DNA of 64,000 nt from Rhizobium hidalgonense (GTDB lineage Bacteria > Pseudomonadota > Alphaproteobacteria > Rhizobiales > Rhizobiaceae), in NCBI RefSeq assembly GCF_002914525.1, contig NZ_LODW01000061.1, positions 1-64,000 on the forward strand. The letters run 5' to 3'. The notes under the pieces are model-generated. The model was not told the origin of the DNA. It worked only from the letters and a program-made list of their open reading frames with translations, and searched no databases. Shown here in pieces: positions 51,869-60,165 of the stretch (within the stretch, counting starts at the first letter, position 1; each line of letters opens with the position of its first letter). Both the position numbers and the translations under genes were made by a program.

Positions 51869-52054
51869 GATGGAAGCCAAAGCGATTATTTCAGCTGGCA
51901 TTAGTTCGGTCAGCTAACGATGGAATTGCTGGAGCAAACAGTGCAAGGCAAGGAGCTAGCCATCACCGGCGCAAAGGGTGAACGCGTGGCCGTCAGCCTC
52001 GCAGGCGCCGCCGGCCCGATATCCAGATTCAAAGCATGCTTCAATCAGCCCTAA
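51869..52054 (+). pseudogene. Decayed C-terminal copy of the secreted-protein gene at 49700-50875
   Basis: Read in one frame, these 62 codons give DGSQSDYFSWH, a stop (TAG where the parent has GAG), then FGQLTMELLEQTVQGKELAI and a remainder ending FKACFNQP and TAA. The intact gene has DGGQSDYFGWHEFDQLPVDL and FKACLDKP at the matching places. The 5' part is missing or unrecognisable in 51600-51868. Confidence 0.8.
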
Positions 52055-52852
52055 TCCTTCGGCCTTTGTCGACTGAGGACGGCATTCGCCCCATCATGAA
52101 TCGGCCTCATTCACTGCTAATGCAGCTATTTATTACTTCCGACCCGCATACAAAAGTCCAAGCATTAATACCAATTGAGTACTGAAATTGCCGCTTCTAC
52201 TCTTGCGGGTATTTTAATTGTATATATGCTATCGATCTTCACAGTTTATAATTATCTTCCGAGGGGAATATTTAATGAAACGCGTATCTCGCCTGAAGAT
52301 ACTTGGTAGCGCGCCGATCGCCATCGAGGTGGCCGCATGCGCAGCGTTTAACCAAGGATGTGCAGTTGAATCCTCGCTCAGCGATTGAGTACGAGAGGAG
52401 TTCGAGCGCTTAGTTGGAGCCAGTTCCTTCCGCGCGCTATCAAGACTACCAGAACACCGCCTGACAGATACCTAATGTGGAGCTTGATCGCACATGACAC
52501 GAGTGCTCAAGATCATACGCCAACGCGTCCAGGAATACCTGAACCTCCCCAACGTTGTGGTGCACAACCCGGACCTCACCGGTCAAGCCGTGCGATGGCA
52601 ATCGTCGCGATATTCCAAACCCCTAATGCCGTTCAAAGAAGCGGCTGTCTTGTCTCGGTCCCATTCCACCCGCCGTCGCAGCCTCCGCTCACGACCGCGG
52701 CTCGGGCGGCTCATATACGCTTGTTGCTCTACCCGTTCCAGCGCGCTGCATGATTGCACTACCTAGAATGGGCTGAGTGACAGTTTTAAGCAATATAGCA
52801 CCCCTAAAAGTTGCTGTGGCATTAGTTCGATTCCAATTGAGGAGTGGGGAAG
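52055..52852. other. Gene-poor stretch before the MACPF-like operon
   Basis: This is about 800 bases, AT-richer in 52130-52260. It contains the doubtful small frame at 52275-52388 and a 90-codon frame (52494-52766, starting MTRVLKIIRQRVQEYLNLPN). The latter has no good ribosome site and turns into Arg/Ser-rich sequence typical of non-coding frames. It looks like gene remnants plus the promoter of the next operon. Confidence 0.4.
52275..52388 (+). CDS. Possible 37-residue peptide or gene remnant
   Basis: ATG at 52275 follows GAGGGGAATATTTA, a fair ribosome site, and the frame closes with TGA at 52388. The peptide begins MKRVSRLKILGSAPIAIEVA, resembling the start of an exported protein, but ends soon after a cysteine-containing stretch. 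It may be the surviving 5' end of a decayed secreted-protein gene. Confidence 0.25.
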   Translation: MKRVSRLKILGSAPIAIEVAACAAFNQGCAVESSLSD

Positions 52853-53977
52853 ATGATCCAAAAATCCGCTGCAGTGTTATGTTTATCCATAGGCATATTT
52901 TGGGGCGCAGAAGCCTCCGGGCAAGACGACATCTTTCAAATCTATGACTTGCAAGATACCACGGGATACGACCTCGGTAGGGGATTTGATGTTCTAACTG
53001 CCTCACCGAGAGGGCAATGTGTAGTAGTTGGCGCTATCGAGGACCATGTCGAGTTTGGCCCAGTCGGTGTGAATTTTCGATCCTACAGAATCGAAAACTC
53101 CCAACAGCTGGATAAAGTCCTCGGAATCTCGGCGTCCGCGTCGATCAAATTTGGGGTCGGAAGCGCTAATGCGTCAGCATCTTATTCCTCCTCAGTATCG
53201 TTGAGCAGCTACACCCTAAATTACGTGGTCGAAGCTTCCGTTAGGCGTAAAGGAAAGAGTGTTCAGGTTCAGGATCTCCAGGAACGCTACAAGAAACTCC
53301 TCTTTTCGGGCAATCCCAATGCGTATCGCCGCTTTCGGGCTATTTGTGGCGACGGATACATTTCGGAGATGCCGGTCGGGGGCGATTTCAAGGCTGTGAT
53401 CCAGATCACGACCTCCTCCCAAAAAGAGTCAGAGCAAGTTGCGGCATCAATGGGCGGCTCCTATTCTATTTTCTCTGGCGCGGCGTCTTTTTCCAGTGCA
53501 GTGAAAAAGGTATCTGAAACGAACGAGGTGCGGATTTGGAGTTTTCGCCGAGGGGGCGAGGGCCCCGTTCCTATCACAGCCGATGATATCGCCAGCAACG
53601 CTGCCAATTTGCCGGTGTCTGTCAAAGACGCGCCTGCCCCAGTTCAGATCGCCGTTATCAATTACATCGGAGTTGTCGACGACCCGATGCTTCCGATGGC
53701 GACATTCACCGAGCGCGCCGCGAAAATCAATCTGCTCGGCTCCCTCTCGGCAAAAGCTCGGGATCAATCCGCGGACGCACGATACATCCTTGATCATCCA
53801 AACCAATTTTTTGGTCAACCATCCGACTTGTTCGAACTGAACGCCGAACTGGCGGCACTAAATGATTTCAGAAAGCTGGTCAGCGCGAGGGCCGACGAAT
53901 GCGTGAACTCCGAGGGGTATTGCATGACTGACGATTTGACAGTGCCATTGCCAATTGCTCGACCGGCAAGGAGGTGA
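52853..53977 (+). CDS. Secreted MACPF/CDC-like pore-forming protein candidate
   Basis: This 374-residue protein has a signal peptide (residues 1-23, ending EASGQ). An opening like other MACPF proteins follows: TGYDLGRGFDVLTASPRG (about 37-54). A Ser/Ala/Gly strand region of alternating polarity (about 90-115) comes next, then the signature-like FRAICGDGYISEMPVGG (about 161-177), where MACPF proteins have a G-[T/D]-x-[F/Y] then GG motif. A second Ser/Ala-rich alternating region follows (about 196-220, MGGSYSIFSGAASFSSAV). The order of two potential membrane-inserting regions around the signature is that of MACPF/CDC domains. GGGGAAG precedes the ATG. It heads a three-gene operon of exported proteins. 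Assignment is by motif only. Confidence 0.6.
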   Translation: MIQKSAAVLCLSIGIFWGAEASGQDDIFQIYDLQDTTGYDLGRGFDVLTASPRGQCVVVGAIEDHVEFGPVGVNFRSYRIENSQQLDKVLGISASASIKFGVGSANASASYSSSVSLSSYTLNYVVEASVRRKGKSVQVQDLQERYKKLLFSGNPNAYRRFRAICGDGYISEMPVGGDFKAVIQITTSSQKESEQVAASMGGSYSIFSGAASFSSAVKKVSETNEVRIWSFRRGGEGPVPITADDIASNAANLPVSVKDAPAPVQIAVINYIGVVDDPMLPMATFTERAAKINLLGSLSAKARDQSADARYILDHPNQFFGQPSDLFELNAELAALNDFRKLVSARADECVNSEGYCMTDDLTVPLPIARPARR

Positions 53978-53980
53978 GCC

Positions 53981-54637
53981 ATGAGAAAGCCACACTTTAT
54001 GATTGCTTTGGCCGGAATACTGGCCATTTCCTCCCCTGTTCACGCCGGTGGCTTCATTGGCGATATTGTCAAGGGAGCAACAGGCGGTGCAGTAGACCTC
54101 GACAACGGAGAGGTGTGCGCGGTTAACCAGTGTATCAATTCAAAGGGCGAAACGCGCACGAAGAGCGTAGATGAAGTGCTTGACGACAACTTGGGGCGTG
54201 TGCCGGGGTATCAGCTTCTTTCTGAGGCTGATAAGCAAAATATCCGCACTGCCGCTAAGGTAGGGGCGGTCATTGCTGTTGCCACGTCCGATCCGGTAAC
54301 TGGGGGATTAGTGATTTCGATCATCTCCGGGGATCAGAAGGAAGAAGTTCCCGTACCCACCTACAAGCCGAATCCTCCGGCCACTCAAGTATCGTATAAA
54401 CTCTCGGCCGATTGTATAGTAAAGCGAGGTGAAAACAATTTCACAGTTGCTTTCAAAGAAGACAATCAAGATGCTGCGAAAGTTAAGGTTGGCGACACGA
54501 TCTCGGTTGTCTCGACTTCCTGTCCTTCGTTTGAAGGATCTGTGACTTCCGTGGAGATGAAGGCAACCTCGGAGCTCACCGCAGTTCCTTCTGGCAGGGG
54601 GTTTAAATGGATGCTCTTGGGAGAGCTGAATTCCTAA
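53981..54637 (+). CDS. Secreted protein, partner of the MACPF-like gene
   Basis: This 218-residue protein has a signal peptide (MIALAGILAISSPVHAGG). The mature part has a paired-cysteine segment (EVCAVNQCINSKG), a hydrophobic Ala/Val stretch (AAKVGAVIAVATSDPVTGG) and a C-terminal beta-domain (LSADCIVKRGENNFTVAF; VGDTISVVSTSCPSFEGSV). AAGGAGG is an excellent ribosome site, and the start is only 3 bases after the previous stop. The function is unknown; tight coupling suggests it acts with the MACPF-like protein as a partner, chaperone or immunity factor. Confidence 0.68.
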   Translation: MRKPHFMIALAGILAISSPVHAGGFIGDIVKGATGGAVDLDNGEVCAVNQCINSKGETRTKSVDEVLDDNLGRVPGYQLLSEADKQNIRTAAKVGAVIAVATSDPVTGGLVISIISGDQKEEVPVPTYKPNPPATQVSYKLSADCIVKRGENNFTVAFKEDNQDAAKVKVGDTISVVSTSCPSFEGSVTSVEMKATSELTAVPSGRGFKWMLLGELNS

Positions 54638-54696
54638 TTCCGTTGCCACCAAATGTTTGAGGGCTTTGCTCCGGCGACAGGGTCGAGGAGGTTCAG

Positions 54697-55014
54697 ATGT
54701 GGAGCAGGCTTCTTTTGCTTTGGGTCGTATTGGTTGGCGGAGTAATGCCGGCCCGATGCGAACCGTATTTAATCGAGGTACTCACGACGGCATATGGTGA
54801 CGGTCAGGGGCACACGTGTACCCCCGATATCTCAATCTGCAATGGCTTGGCGAAGTGCAGTTTTCTCGTTGAGGATAGCCTTTGCTCACTTGGTTCCGAC
54901 GCCGGATCTGCACGCAACCTCGAGGTTATATTTTCGTGTGGAGTGCCTCTCCAGGATAAAGGTGTAGCAGCAGCCAAAGGCACCCGCATAACGCTTGATT
55001 GTCAGCCACACTAA
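54697..55014 (+). CDS. Small secreted cysteine-rich protein
   Basis: This 105-residue protein has a signal peptide (LLLLWVVLVGGVMPARC). The mature part of about 85 residues has six cysteines beyond the signal (HTCTP, SICNG, AKCSF, SLCSL, FSCGV, DCQPH), suggesting three disulfides. GAGGAGGTTCAG precedes the ATG. It is the last gene of the MACPF-like operon, followed by a terminator at 55062. I do not recognise it. Confidence 0.65.
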   Translation: MWSRLLLLWVVLVGGVMPARCEPYLIEVLTTAYGDGQGHTCTPDISICNGLAKCSFLVEDSLCSLGSDAGSARNLEVIFSCGVPLQDKGVAAAKGTRITLDCQPH

Positions 55015-55061
55015 TGTTTCGAACACAAAGTTCCATCCTACTCTCTAGAAACGCGATCAAA

Positions 55062-55090
55062 GGGGCAGCGGGCTGCCCCGTTTAATCATT
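55062..55090 (+). terminator. Terminator of the MACPF-like operon
   Basis: GGGGCAG and CTGCCCC form a 7-base stem around CGGG, followed by GTTTAATCATTCTT. It lies 47 bases after the last stop of the operon. Confidence 0.72.
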
Positions 55091-55261
55091 CTTAAAGGTT
55101 GGCATGCGGTTACGCCGTAAACTGAAAATTGAAGAGTATGTCGGAGGATTTCGGCGCGCGAGCCTCTCCAGTCCGATTGCCAAGGCATTCGCCGCTAAAT
55201 CTGTCGCCAAAGGAGCCCGAACTGGACAACTGAGGCGGCGGCAAAATTCAGAACTTTCGCC

Positions 55262-57454
55262 TTACGAAACTAAGTCCCACAAATCGTCATGGCTTGTGCT
55301 CATGCCTTCCTTGATGCGCTTCATCCTGCCACGATGCGAGAGTTGAGGGATATACAGAATGCCGTTACGTCCGGGAGCCTCGATAACGATGCCGTACTTT
55401 TTCATGTATTGTAATATTTTATCAGCAGCAGCTTTATCCCAAAAACCTGAAGAGCCGCGCAGAAGCGCGTCTTCCTTTCGACCTCTTCCTCGCTGAAAAA
55501 AAAGCTTCTGTATTATCACTAGCAGCGTTTTATGCTGATCGGACAGCGGTAATTTACTTATCCTTGCGGAATTTTCTAAATCGAGAAATCGGCCGAAGAC
55601 GCAAGTCTTTTCGAAACTCGGTGGCATAGCTTCTTTGGACGCCACACCGGAAACCTGATCGAAATCGCACTCGGCGAATTTACAGTTTCGCAGATTTGAA
55701 TCTTCCAAGTCTAGAGCGCGTATAAAACTGTCGACTAAGATCAGACCATCGACGGTCTTCCCAGCGAGATCGAGCGTATCGAGAAATGCATTTGAAATGG
55801 TGACACCTGAAAAATCGTGGCGCTCTTCGTCTCGAGAAAGTTCAGAACAAACCAAATCCGCCGACACTTGCGAGTTCCCGTGAATTTCGCACTGGCGTGC
55901 AAATTTACGAGCATCACTCCAGTTAGAGATTTTAGTTCCGACGATCTTAGCGCCAAATGCTCCGACAGATTTCTCCCAGCGTTTTTTTTGAAGCGATTTA
56001 TCGCCTGAAAAAATTGCCTGAAGCAATGAAATACCCTTTAGGCCGCTTTTCGCATAGTCATCAATAAACACCCTGTTCGGATTGCCAGAGCCCACTCGCC
56101 CTAGGTATGGCAACCTCTGCAGAATGATTGCAGATTCGTCGAGTGGCGTATGACCGGATACCTCGAAGAAAGCCTCATTGATCTCGTGAGGACTGAGTTC
56201 TTCGTCGCCGGCTTTTTCCCGCGTACGCTCCGCTAAGTTGAGGAGCACGTCCTTCAAAATTTGTTTATCTATAGAAGTATGGATCCGCTTCTCTCTGGCA
56301 CAAACCGCGTCCAAAAAATGTTCGAAGAAGCTGACCTCTCCATTTGCCCCTTCGATGACCTCCTCCAACGCCTTATCCTCTAATCGCGTGAAAAGCTGGC
56401 AGATGAGGGGCTTGCGGGGCATCCAGTCGGGCACTGATCCCAGCTTCGTGTTCGAAGCAACATACTCTCTCAACTCTTCTTCCGAGAATTCTTCTGGACA
56501 TTCAAGTATCGTCGCGTCTCTCAGATTTAGGCAATCGAACATTTCGTCTTCAGACGAAAAATAGTGCTCTCTTCCGGTAATTAGAACGCCGGCTTTGGTG
56601 CATCGCTGTATTAGATCTCGCACTCCAACCAGGCTCTTCTTTCTGATTTCTCGGAGGCGAGCTGCTTCGCCGGTCCAAGATTGCGATCCGATTTCATCAA
56701 AACCATCCAATAGCAGACGCACACGCCCCGCCCCAGCCAGCTTGACCAAATTGTCTGCATATTGGCTAAGGCCAAGGCTTCTCAAATGGTTTCTAATGAT
56801 GAGGTCAAAGGTTTGGAGACCCCAGTTTTCTCGGAGATTGATAGCTAAAGTAGGCGTAAATGGACTGGCGGTTACAAGATGCGCGAAGACTTCTTTGATG
56901 CATCTTGACTTCCCGCTGCCAAATTCACCGAGGAGAACAACCTTCCGACCGCTTGAAACAAGCTGTGCGACGCCCTCAACATCGTATGTTGCGGAATTGG
57001 AGGGCGCTATATAATTGATTGCGGTATAGCCGGAGGGGTCAGGCGAACCCGTTTCAGGATCGACTGCACTGCCAAATTCTCGCGAACTTCGGATAAACGC
57101 GTATTGACGCGTACCAATAAAGTGCTCTGAAAATTCGTCGATGCTCATCACGACAACGTGTTGCGCCGCGCCCGTTGCCTTCAGAGAAGTAGTTTCGTGT
57201 TCGGTGATGAAGTAGCATTTAGTGAAAATTTGATTAGCGAAGTTCGCGAGGCGGATCGAACTCAATTTTGAGACGTCCGTCCGCAGCTTGGTTAGGTTTT
57301 GCTCTTTTGTAATTTCTATAACGACCATTTCGTCGGTAGATACGCGAATGACCCCATCGCAACGTACGCCGTGTATATCTTCGGCACGACAAGGGGCATT
57401 CCAGTGCATCTCTGCGATCCGACGTACTTGATCCTCAACTTCCTGCCACCTCAT
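55262..57454 (-). CDS. NACHT-domain NTPase with nuclease-like N-terminus and pentapeptide repeats (anti-phage candidate)
   Basis: This 730-residue protein has four parts. Residues 1-110 resemble a restriction-endonuclease-like fold (DGVIRVSTDEMVVIEITKEQ, with Asp about 33 and Glu about 47; the final Lys is one place off the usual D/E-x-K). Residues 165-300 are a NACHT/STAND NTPase: Walker A LLGEFGSGKS (about 174-183), Walker B RLLLDGFDEIG (about 246-256) and sensor-like VLITGREHYF. The stretch about 547-600 is a pentapeptide repeat (DFSGV, NAFLD, SNLRN, CKFAE, CDFDQ). A basic winged-helix-like tail follows. Bacterial NACHT proteins defend against phages. It stands alone and is convergent to the MACPF-like operon. 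AGGAAAG precedes the ATG. Confidence 0.82.
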   Translation of the reverse strand: MRWQEVEDQVRRIAEMHWNAPCRAEDIHGVRCDGVIRVSTDEMVVIEITKEQNLTKLRTDVSKLSSIRLANFANQIFTKCYFITEHETTSLKATGAAQHVVVMSIDEFSEHFIGTRQYAFIRSSREFGSAVDPETGSPDPSGYTAINYIAPSNSATYDVEGVAQLVSSGRKVVLLGEFGSGKSRCIKEVFAHLVTASPFTPTLAINLRENWGLQTFDLIIRNHLRSLGLSQYADNLVKLAGAGRVRLLLDGFDEIGSQSWTGEAARLREIRKKSLVGVRDLIQRCTKAGVLITGREHYFSSEDEMFDCLNLRDATILECPEEFSEEELREYVASNTKLGSVPDWMPRKPLICQLFTRLEDKALEEVIEGANGEVSFFEHFLDAVCAREKRIHTSIDKQILKDVLLNLAERTREKAGDEELSPHEINEAFFEVSGHTPLDESAIILQRLPYLGRVGSGNPNRVFIDDYAKSGLKGISLLQAIFSGDKSLQKKRWEKSVGAFGAKIVGTKISNWSDARKFARQCEIHGNSQVSADLVCSELSRDEERHDFSGVTISNAFLDTLDLAGKTVDGLILVDSFIRALDLEDSNLRNCKFAECDFDQVSGVASKEAMPPSFEKTCVFGRFLDLENSARISKLPLSDQHKTLLVIIQKLFFQRGRGRKEDALLRGSSGFWDKAAADKILQYMKKYGIVIEAPGRNGILYIPQLSHRGRMKRIKEGMSTSHDDLWDLVS

Positions 57455-57523
57455 TTGTGACTTTCCTATCTAACTGAAATCGAATCGCTTTGCGGGCAAA
57501 TGACCATGTGAAGATATCCTGTT

Positions 57524-57610
57524 AGTTGCGGTGCGCAACTGCCTAAGGGCACGGGCGAGGTTTCGCACTTTAGGGTATAGCCGGTTGCGACAGTTCGCAT
57601 GTGACGCAAC
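57524..57610. repeat. GTTGCG/CGCAAC inverted repeats upstream of the serine recombinase (res-like)
   Basis: AGTTGCG / CGCAACT with a 3-base centre spans 57524-57540 and is followed by GCC. GTTGCG at 57584-57589 and CGCAACTGCC at 57605-57614 form a second, wider pair. CGCAACTGCC thus occurs twice, about 71 bases apart. The repeats fill the gap between the NACHT gene and the recombinase gene and could be its resolution sites. Confidence 0.5.
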
Positions 57611-57682
57611 TGCCCGCCACATCAGTCTTGACGTCGACTATTTGTGACAGGGTAGCCTCGGGCCTAAAGCTTGAGGTGACAT

Positions 57683-58258
57683 ATGACAAAAATTGGCTAC
57701 GCCCGGGTCAGCACAATCGAACAGGATTTTGAAATTCAGCGGCAACGTCTGCAGTCTGAGGGGTGCGTGATTGTACGCGCGGAGAAGGTTTCAGGCGCCA
57801 GCCGCGAGGGGCGAACGGAACTCGCGACCATCATCGAGTTTTTGCGCGAAGGTGATGAGTTGGTCGTCACGCGGCTGGATCGTCTCGGGCGAGACACGCG
57901 CGACGTCCTCAACATCGTGCATGAGTGCGAGCAGCGTGGCGCTTTCGTCACGATCCTTGATCCGCACGTTTCGACGCGCGGTGAACTGGGGCATGTCATA
58001 GTCACGGTCCTTGGGATGGTCGCTCAAATGGAACGTCGCTTCATAAAGGAACGCCAGCGCGAAGGAATCGCGCGCGCTAAGGCCGCAGGCAGCTATAAGG
58101 GCGGCAAGGCACGGCTCGATTACGCGCTAGTACAGAGGCTTAAAGGCCAAGGACTAGGGGCGTCTGCAATCGCGAAAGTAGCAAATTGTTCTCGGATGCA
58201 GGTTTACCGCATTTTGACGGCGAGCGTCGAAAAAAATGCACCTGACGTGGATTGTTAA
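57683..58258 (+). CDS. Serine recombinase (resolvase/invertase family)
   Basis: This 191-residue protein is a small serine recombinase: catalytic serine in IGYARVSTIEQD (S10), arginines in VVTRLDRLGRDTRD, the helix E VTVLGMVAQMERRFIKERQREGI (read in parts), and a C-terminal Hin-like HTH (GLGASAIAKVANCSRMQVYRIL). The length is normal for resolvases. GTGAGGTGACAT surrounds the start. Its stop overlaps the end of the convergent secreted-protein gene by 4 bases. It may resolve element multimers or invert a segment. Confidence 0.9.
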   Translation: MTKIGYARVSTIEQDFEIQRQRLQSEGCVIVRAEKVSGASREGRTELATIIEFLREGDELVVTRLDRLGRDTRDVLNIVHECEQRGAFVTILDPHVSTRGELGHVIVTVLGMVAQMERRFIKERQREGIARAKAAGSYKGGKARLDYALVQRLKGQGLGASAIAKVANCSRMQVYRILTASVEKNAPDVDC

Positions 58259-59211
58259 ATCTGACCTTTAGATTCGACCGCCTTACTCGCAACCTCTCCC
58301 CGCAAAATCCCATTAACAGTCCAATAATCAAGCAATCCGTTCGCTGGTCGCCCCAGTACCACCTGCGCCTGCCGGACCGCGGCTCGAGTAAGATGGCCGA
58401 CAATACCATCAATCGGTCCCTTGTAATAGCCAATCCGATGTAGCTCCGATTGGACGGCAACTACCTCATCCAACCCATATTTGATAGGTATGTTGCAACC
58501 TGTTCGACCGGTAGCAACGTCCACATATCTCTGCGAGTGCTTCGCACAGCCGCCATTCACATATCCCGAGATCAGAATCCTGCGATCAGCTACCGTGGGC
58601 CTCCCATCAAGCCCCACTTCGGCTCCACGCACGGTATATGTAAGCCTGACGCTACCCACGACCACGTCGGTCGTTCGGCCTGTTAACAGAAATGATATGA
58701 CGTCGTCCTTGACTGGTAAATTGACGTACAGTTCCTGGCCCAGTCGCAGAGTAGTCGTGAAAGGGGTTATCGTATAATCCTGATCAATAATTGTGGAATC
58801 AACGCGAACTAATCTTGGATCAAGATACTGTATTTTGGAGCCTGGATAACTTTTCTGAACTTCACTGATTACTTCTTTGTCCGCTAGCGTTGAAGAGAGC
58901 GCTGGGGTGACCTTTAGACTTAAAGTCGCTGAATGAGCGCCGTGGACCCTGCTGTCATAAACAAGACTCAGGCTATCCTGATCAATTCGCAGCGCCGTCG
59001 GAGCAACATAAAGAAATCCGAAGCTGTCTTTATAGACTGCGAATTGCTGAACTTCCGGGAAGGAAACCGGCTCGAAGAAGTTAATGCTTTGAATGGGCGG
59101 GGGACCCGCCCCCGCATCCTGCGCCCGAGCAAATCCAGCGCTTTGAGCAAGTGCAACCGCTAGGATAGTCGCGAATATGCACGGAAAGAGACCAAGGTTT
59201 TTCATCATCAT
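58255..59211 (-). CDS. Exported protein with peptidoglycan-binding-like C-terminus (third gene of secreted operon)
   Basis: This 318-residue protein has a signal peptide (FATILAVALAQSAGFARA). The N-terminal beta domain (VYKDSFGFLYVAPTALRI, then TLSLKVTPALSSTLADKE) resembles those of the two preceding genes in the operon. A region with two cysteines precedes a C-terminal PG_binding_1-like module (VQSELHRIGYYKGPIDGIVG; AVRQAQVVLGRPANGLLD). The start overlaps the previous stop (ATGA). It is probably periplasmic or outer-membrane associated. Function is unknown. Confidence 0.68.
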   Translation of the reverse strand: MMMKNLGLFPCIFATILAVALAQSAGFARAQDAGAGPPPIQSINFFEPVSFPEVQQFAVYKDSFGFLYVAPTALRIDQDSLSLVYDSRVHGAHSATLSLKVTPALSSTLADKEVISEVQKSYPGSKIQYLDPRLVRVDSTIIDQDYTITPFTTTLRLGQELYVNLPVKDDVISFLLTGRTTDVVVGSVRLTYTVRGAEVGLDGRPTVADRRILISGYVNGGCAKHSQRYVDVATGRTGCNIPIKYGLDEVVAVQSELHRIGYYKGPIDGIVGHLTRAAVRQAQVVLGRPANGLLDYWTVNGILRGEVASKAVESKGQI

Positions 59212-60152
59212 TTTCCAATCGCCTCACAGCCGACGGCAGAGCCATTTTCTAAAGTGACGAACACTGTTGAGGATGAGGATTCGCAGAGGTTTCCGAAGGA
59301 AAGTCTGCCTTGAAAGTAATCCTCTCGTGGTCTCGCCGGCGGCGGCTCTAGCGGCATATCAATCTGCATATTCCCCGAAAGGTCGTGAGTTAGTCTCACT
59401 CCATCCTTAGCAGCATAGATAAAAGTGGGCGCCGACTTTACATAGCGCTCGATTGCAGACCGTAGATCCGCCATATCGACCCTATATTCTTCGGCGTAGC
59501 GCTGATTTATCGAACCGAAGATAACTTCTACGGCTCCGTCAACAGGAATCTGGCCAAAGCTTTGGAGATCGACTGGAAGCCGCTTTAGCCATGTTGGATC
59601 GACGGAAGACGGAATTCCTTCAGCAATGGGCAGTTTATAGCTAAACAGTATCCCCCAGTCGCGCTTGCCGTATAACAAATCCAGCAGGGCGTCTTTCTCT
59701 AGGTTCGCAAACGACATCTCGACGACCGTGGTAGCCCCAACTGTGATTGGTGTTGCGGCAATGTTATCGCCATAGGAGATCTCCCCACTCGGCGATAATT
59801 CGAAGGGAAAGCCCGAGGCGCTGACTCCAGGCCACGTTGAAAACGCTTTAACTCCTTCCGACTTCAATTTCGAAACCGTGCTTTCCTGAGCGGGTGTTAG
59901 CGCCCATTTCACAGTCGGAGCAATGGTCAGATTGTAAAGGCCAAATGATGCGCTTTTGACAAATACGTTTATCACATCGTTTTTGTTGTCATTTTTCACG
60001 ATGGTGGGGTTCAGCGGAAAGAACAGAAGCTCGCCATTCTTTTGCTTGAAAGTGACAACGTCATCGTTGAGCTTCTGCGGAGCATCCGCTCGCACAGAAC
60101 CGAAACTTAATATTGCAAGTAAAAGGGCAAGAGAAACAGGCATACTTCTCAT
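59208..60152 (-). CDS. Exported protein (second gene of secreted operon)
   Basis: This 314-residue protein has a signal peptide (MPVSLALLLAILSFGSVRA). The beginning of the mature part, VVTFKQKNGELLFFPLNPTI, and then LTIAPTVKWALTPAQEST match the pattern in its operon neighbours. Later parts contain WGILFSYKLP and a C-terminal domain with two cysteines (NLCESSSST, AVGCEAIG) that probably form a disulfide. GAGGTAAAGAAA precedes the ATG at 60152; the frame open to 60365 overlaps the upstream gene and is not used. Confidence 0.68.
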   Translation of the reverse strand: MRSMPVSLALLLAILSFGSVRADAPQKLNDDVVTFKQKNGELLFFPLNPTIVKNDNKNDVINVFVKSASFGLYNLTIAPTVKWALTPAQESTVSKLKSEGVKAFSTWPGVSASGFPFELSPSGEISYGDNIAATPITVGATTVVEMSFANLEKDALLDLLYGKRDWGILFSYKLPIAEGIPSSVDPTWLKRLPVDLQSFGQIPVDGAVEVIFGSINQRYAEEYRVDMADLRSAIERYVKSAPTFIYAAKDGVRLTHDLSGNMQIDMPLEPPPARPREDYFQGRLSFGNLCESSSSTVFVTLENGSAVGCEAIGK

Positions 60153-60165
60153 TTTCTTTACCTCT

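Noticed and set aside
52494..52766. 90-codon frame before the MACPF-like gene
   Set aside because: The first 40 codons look faintly protein-like, but there is no ribosome site and the rest is Arg/Ser-rich; at best a remnant.
55104..55346. 80-codon plus-strand frame after the MACPF-like operon
   Set aside because: It overlaps the 3' end of the NACHT gene, starts after a terminator, has no ribosome site and is Arg/Ser-rich.
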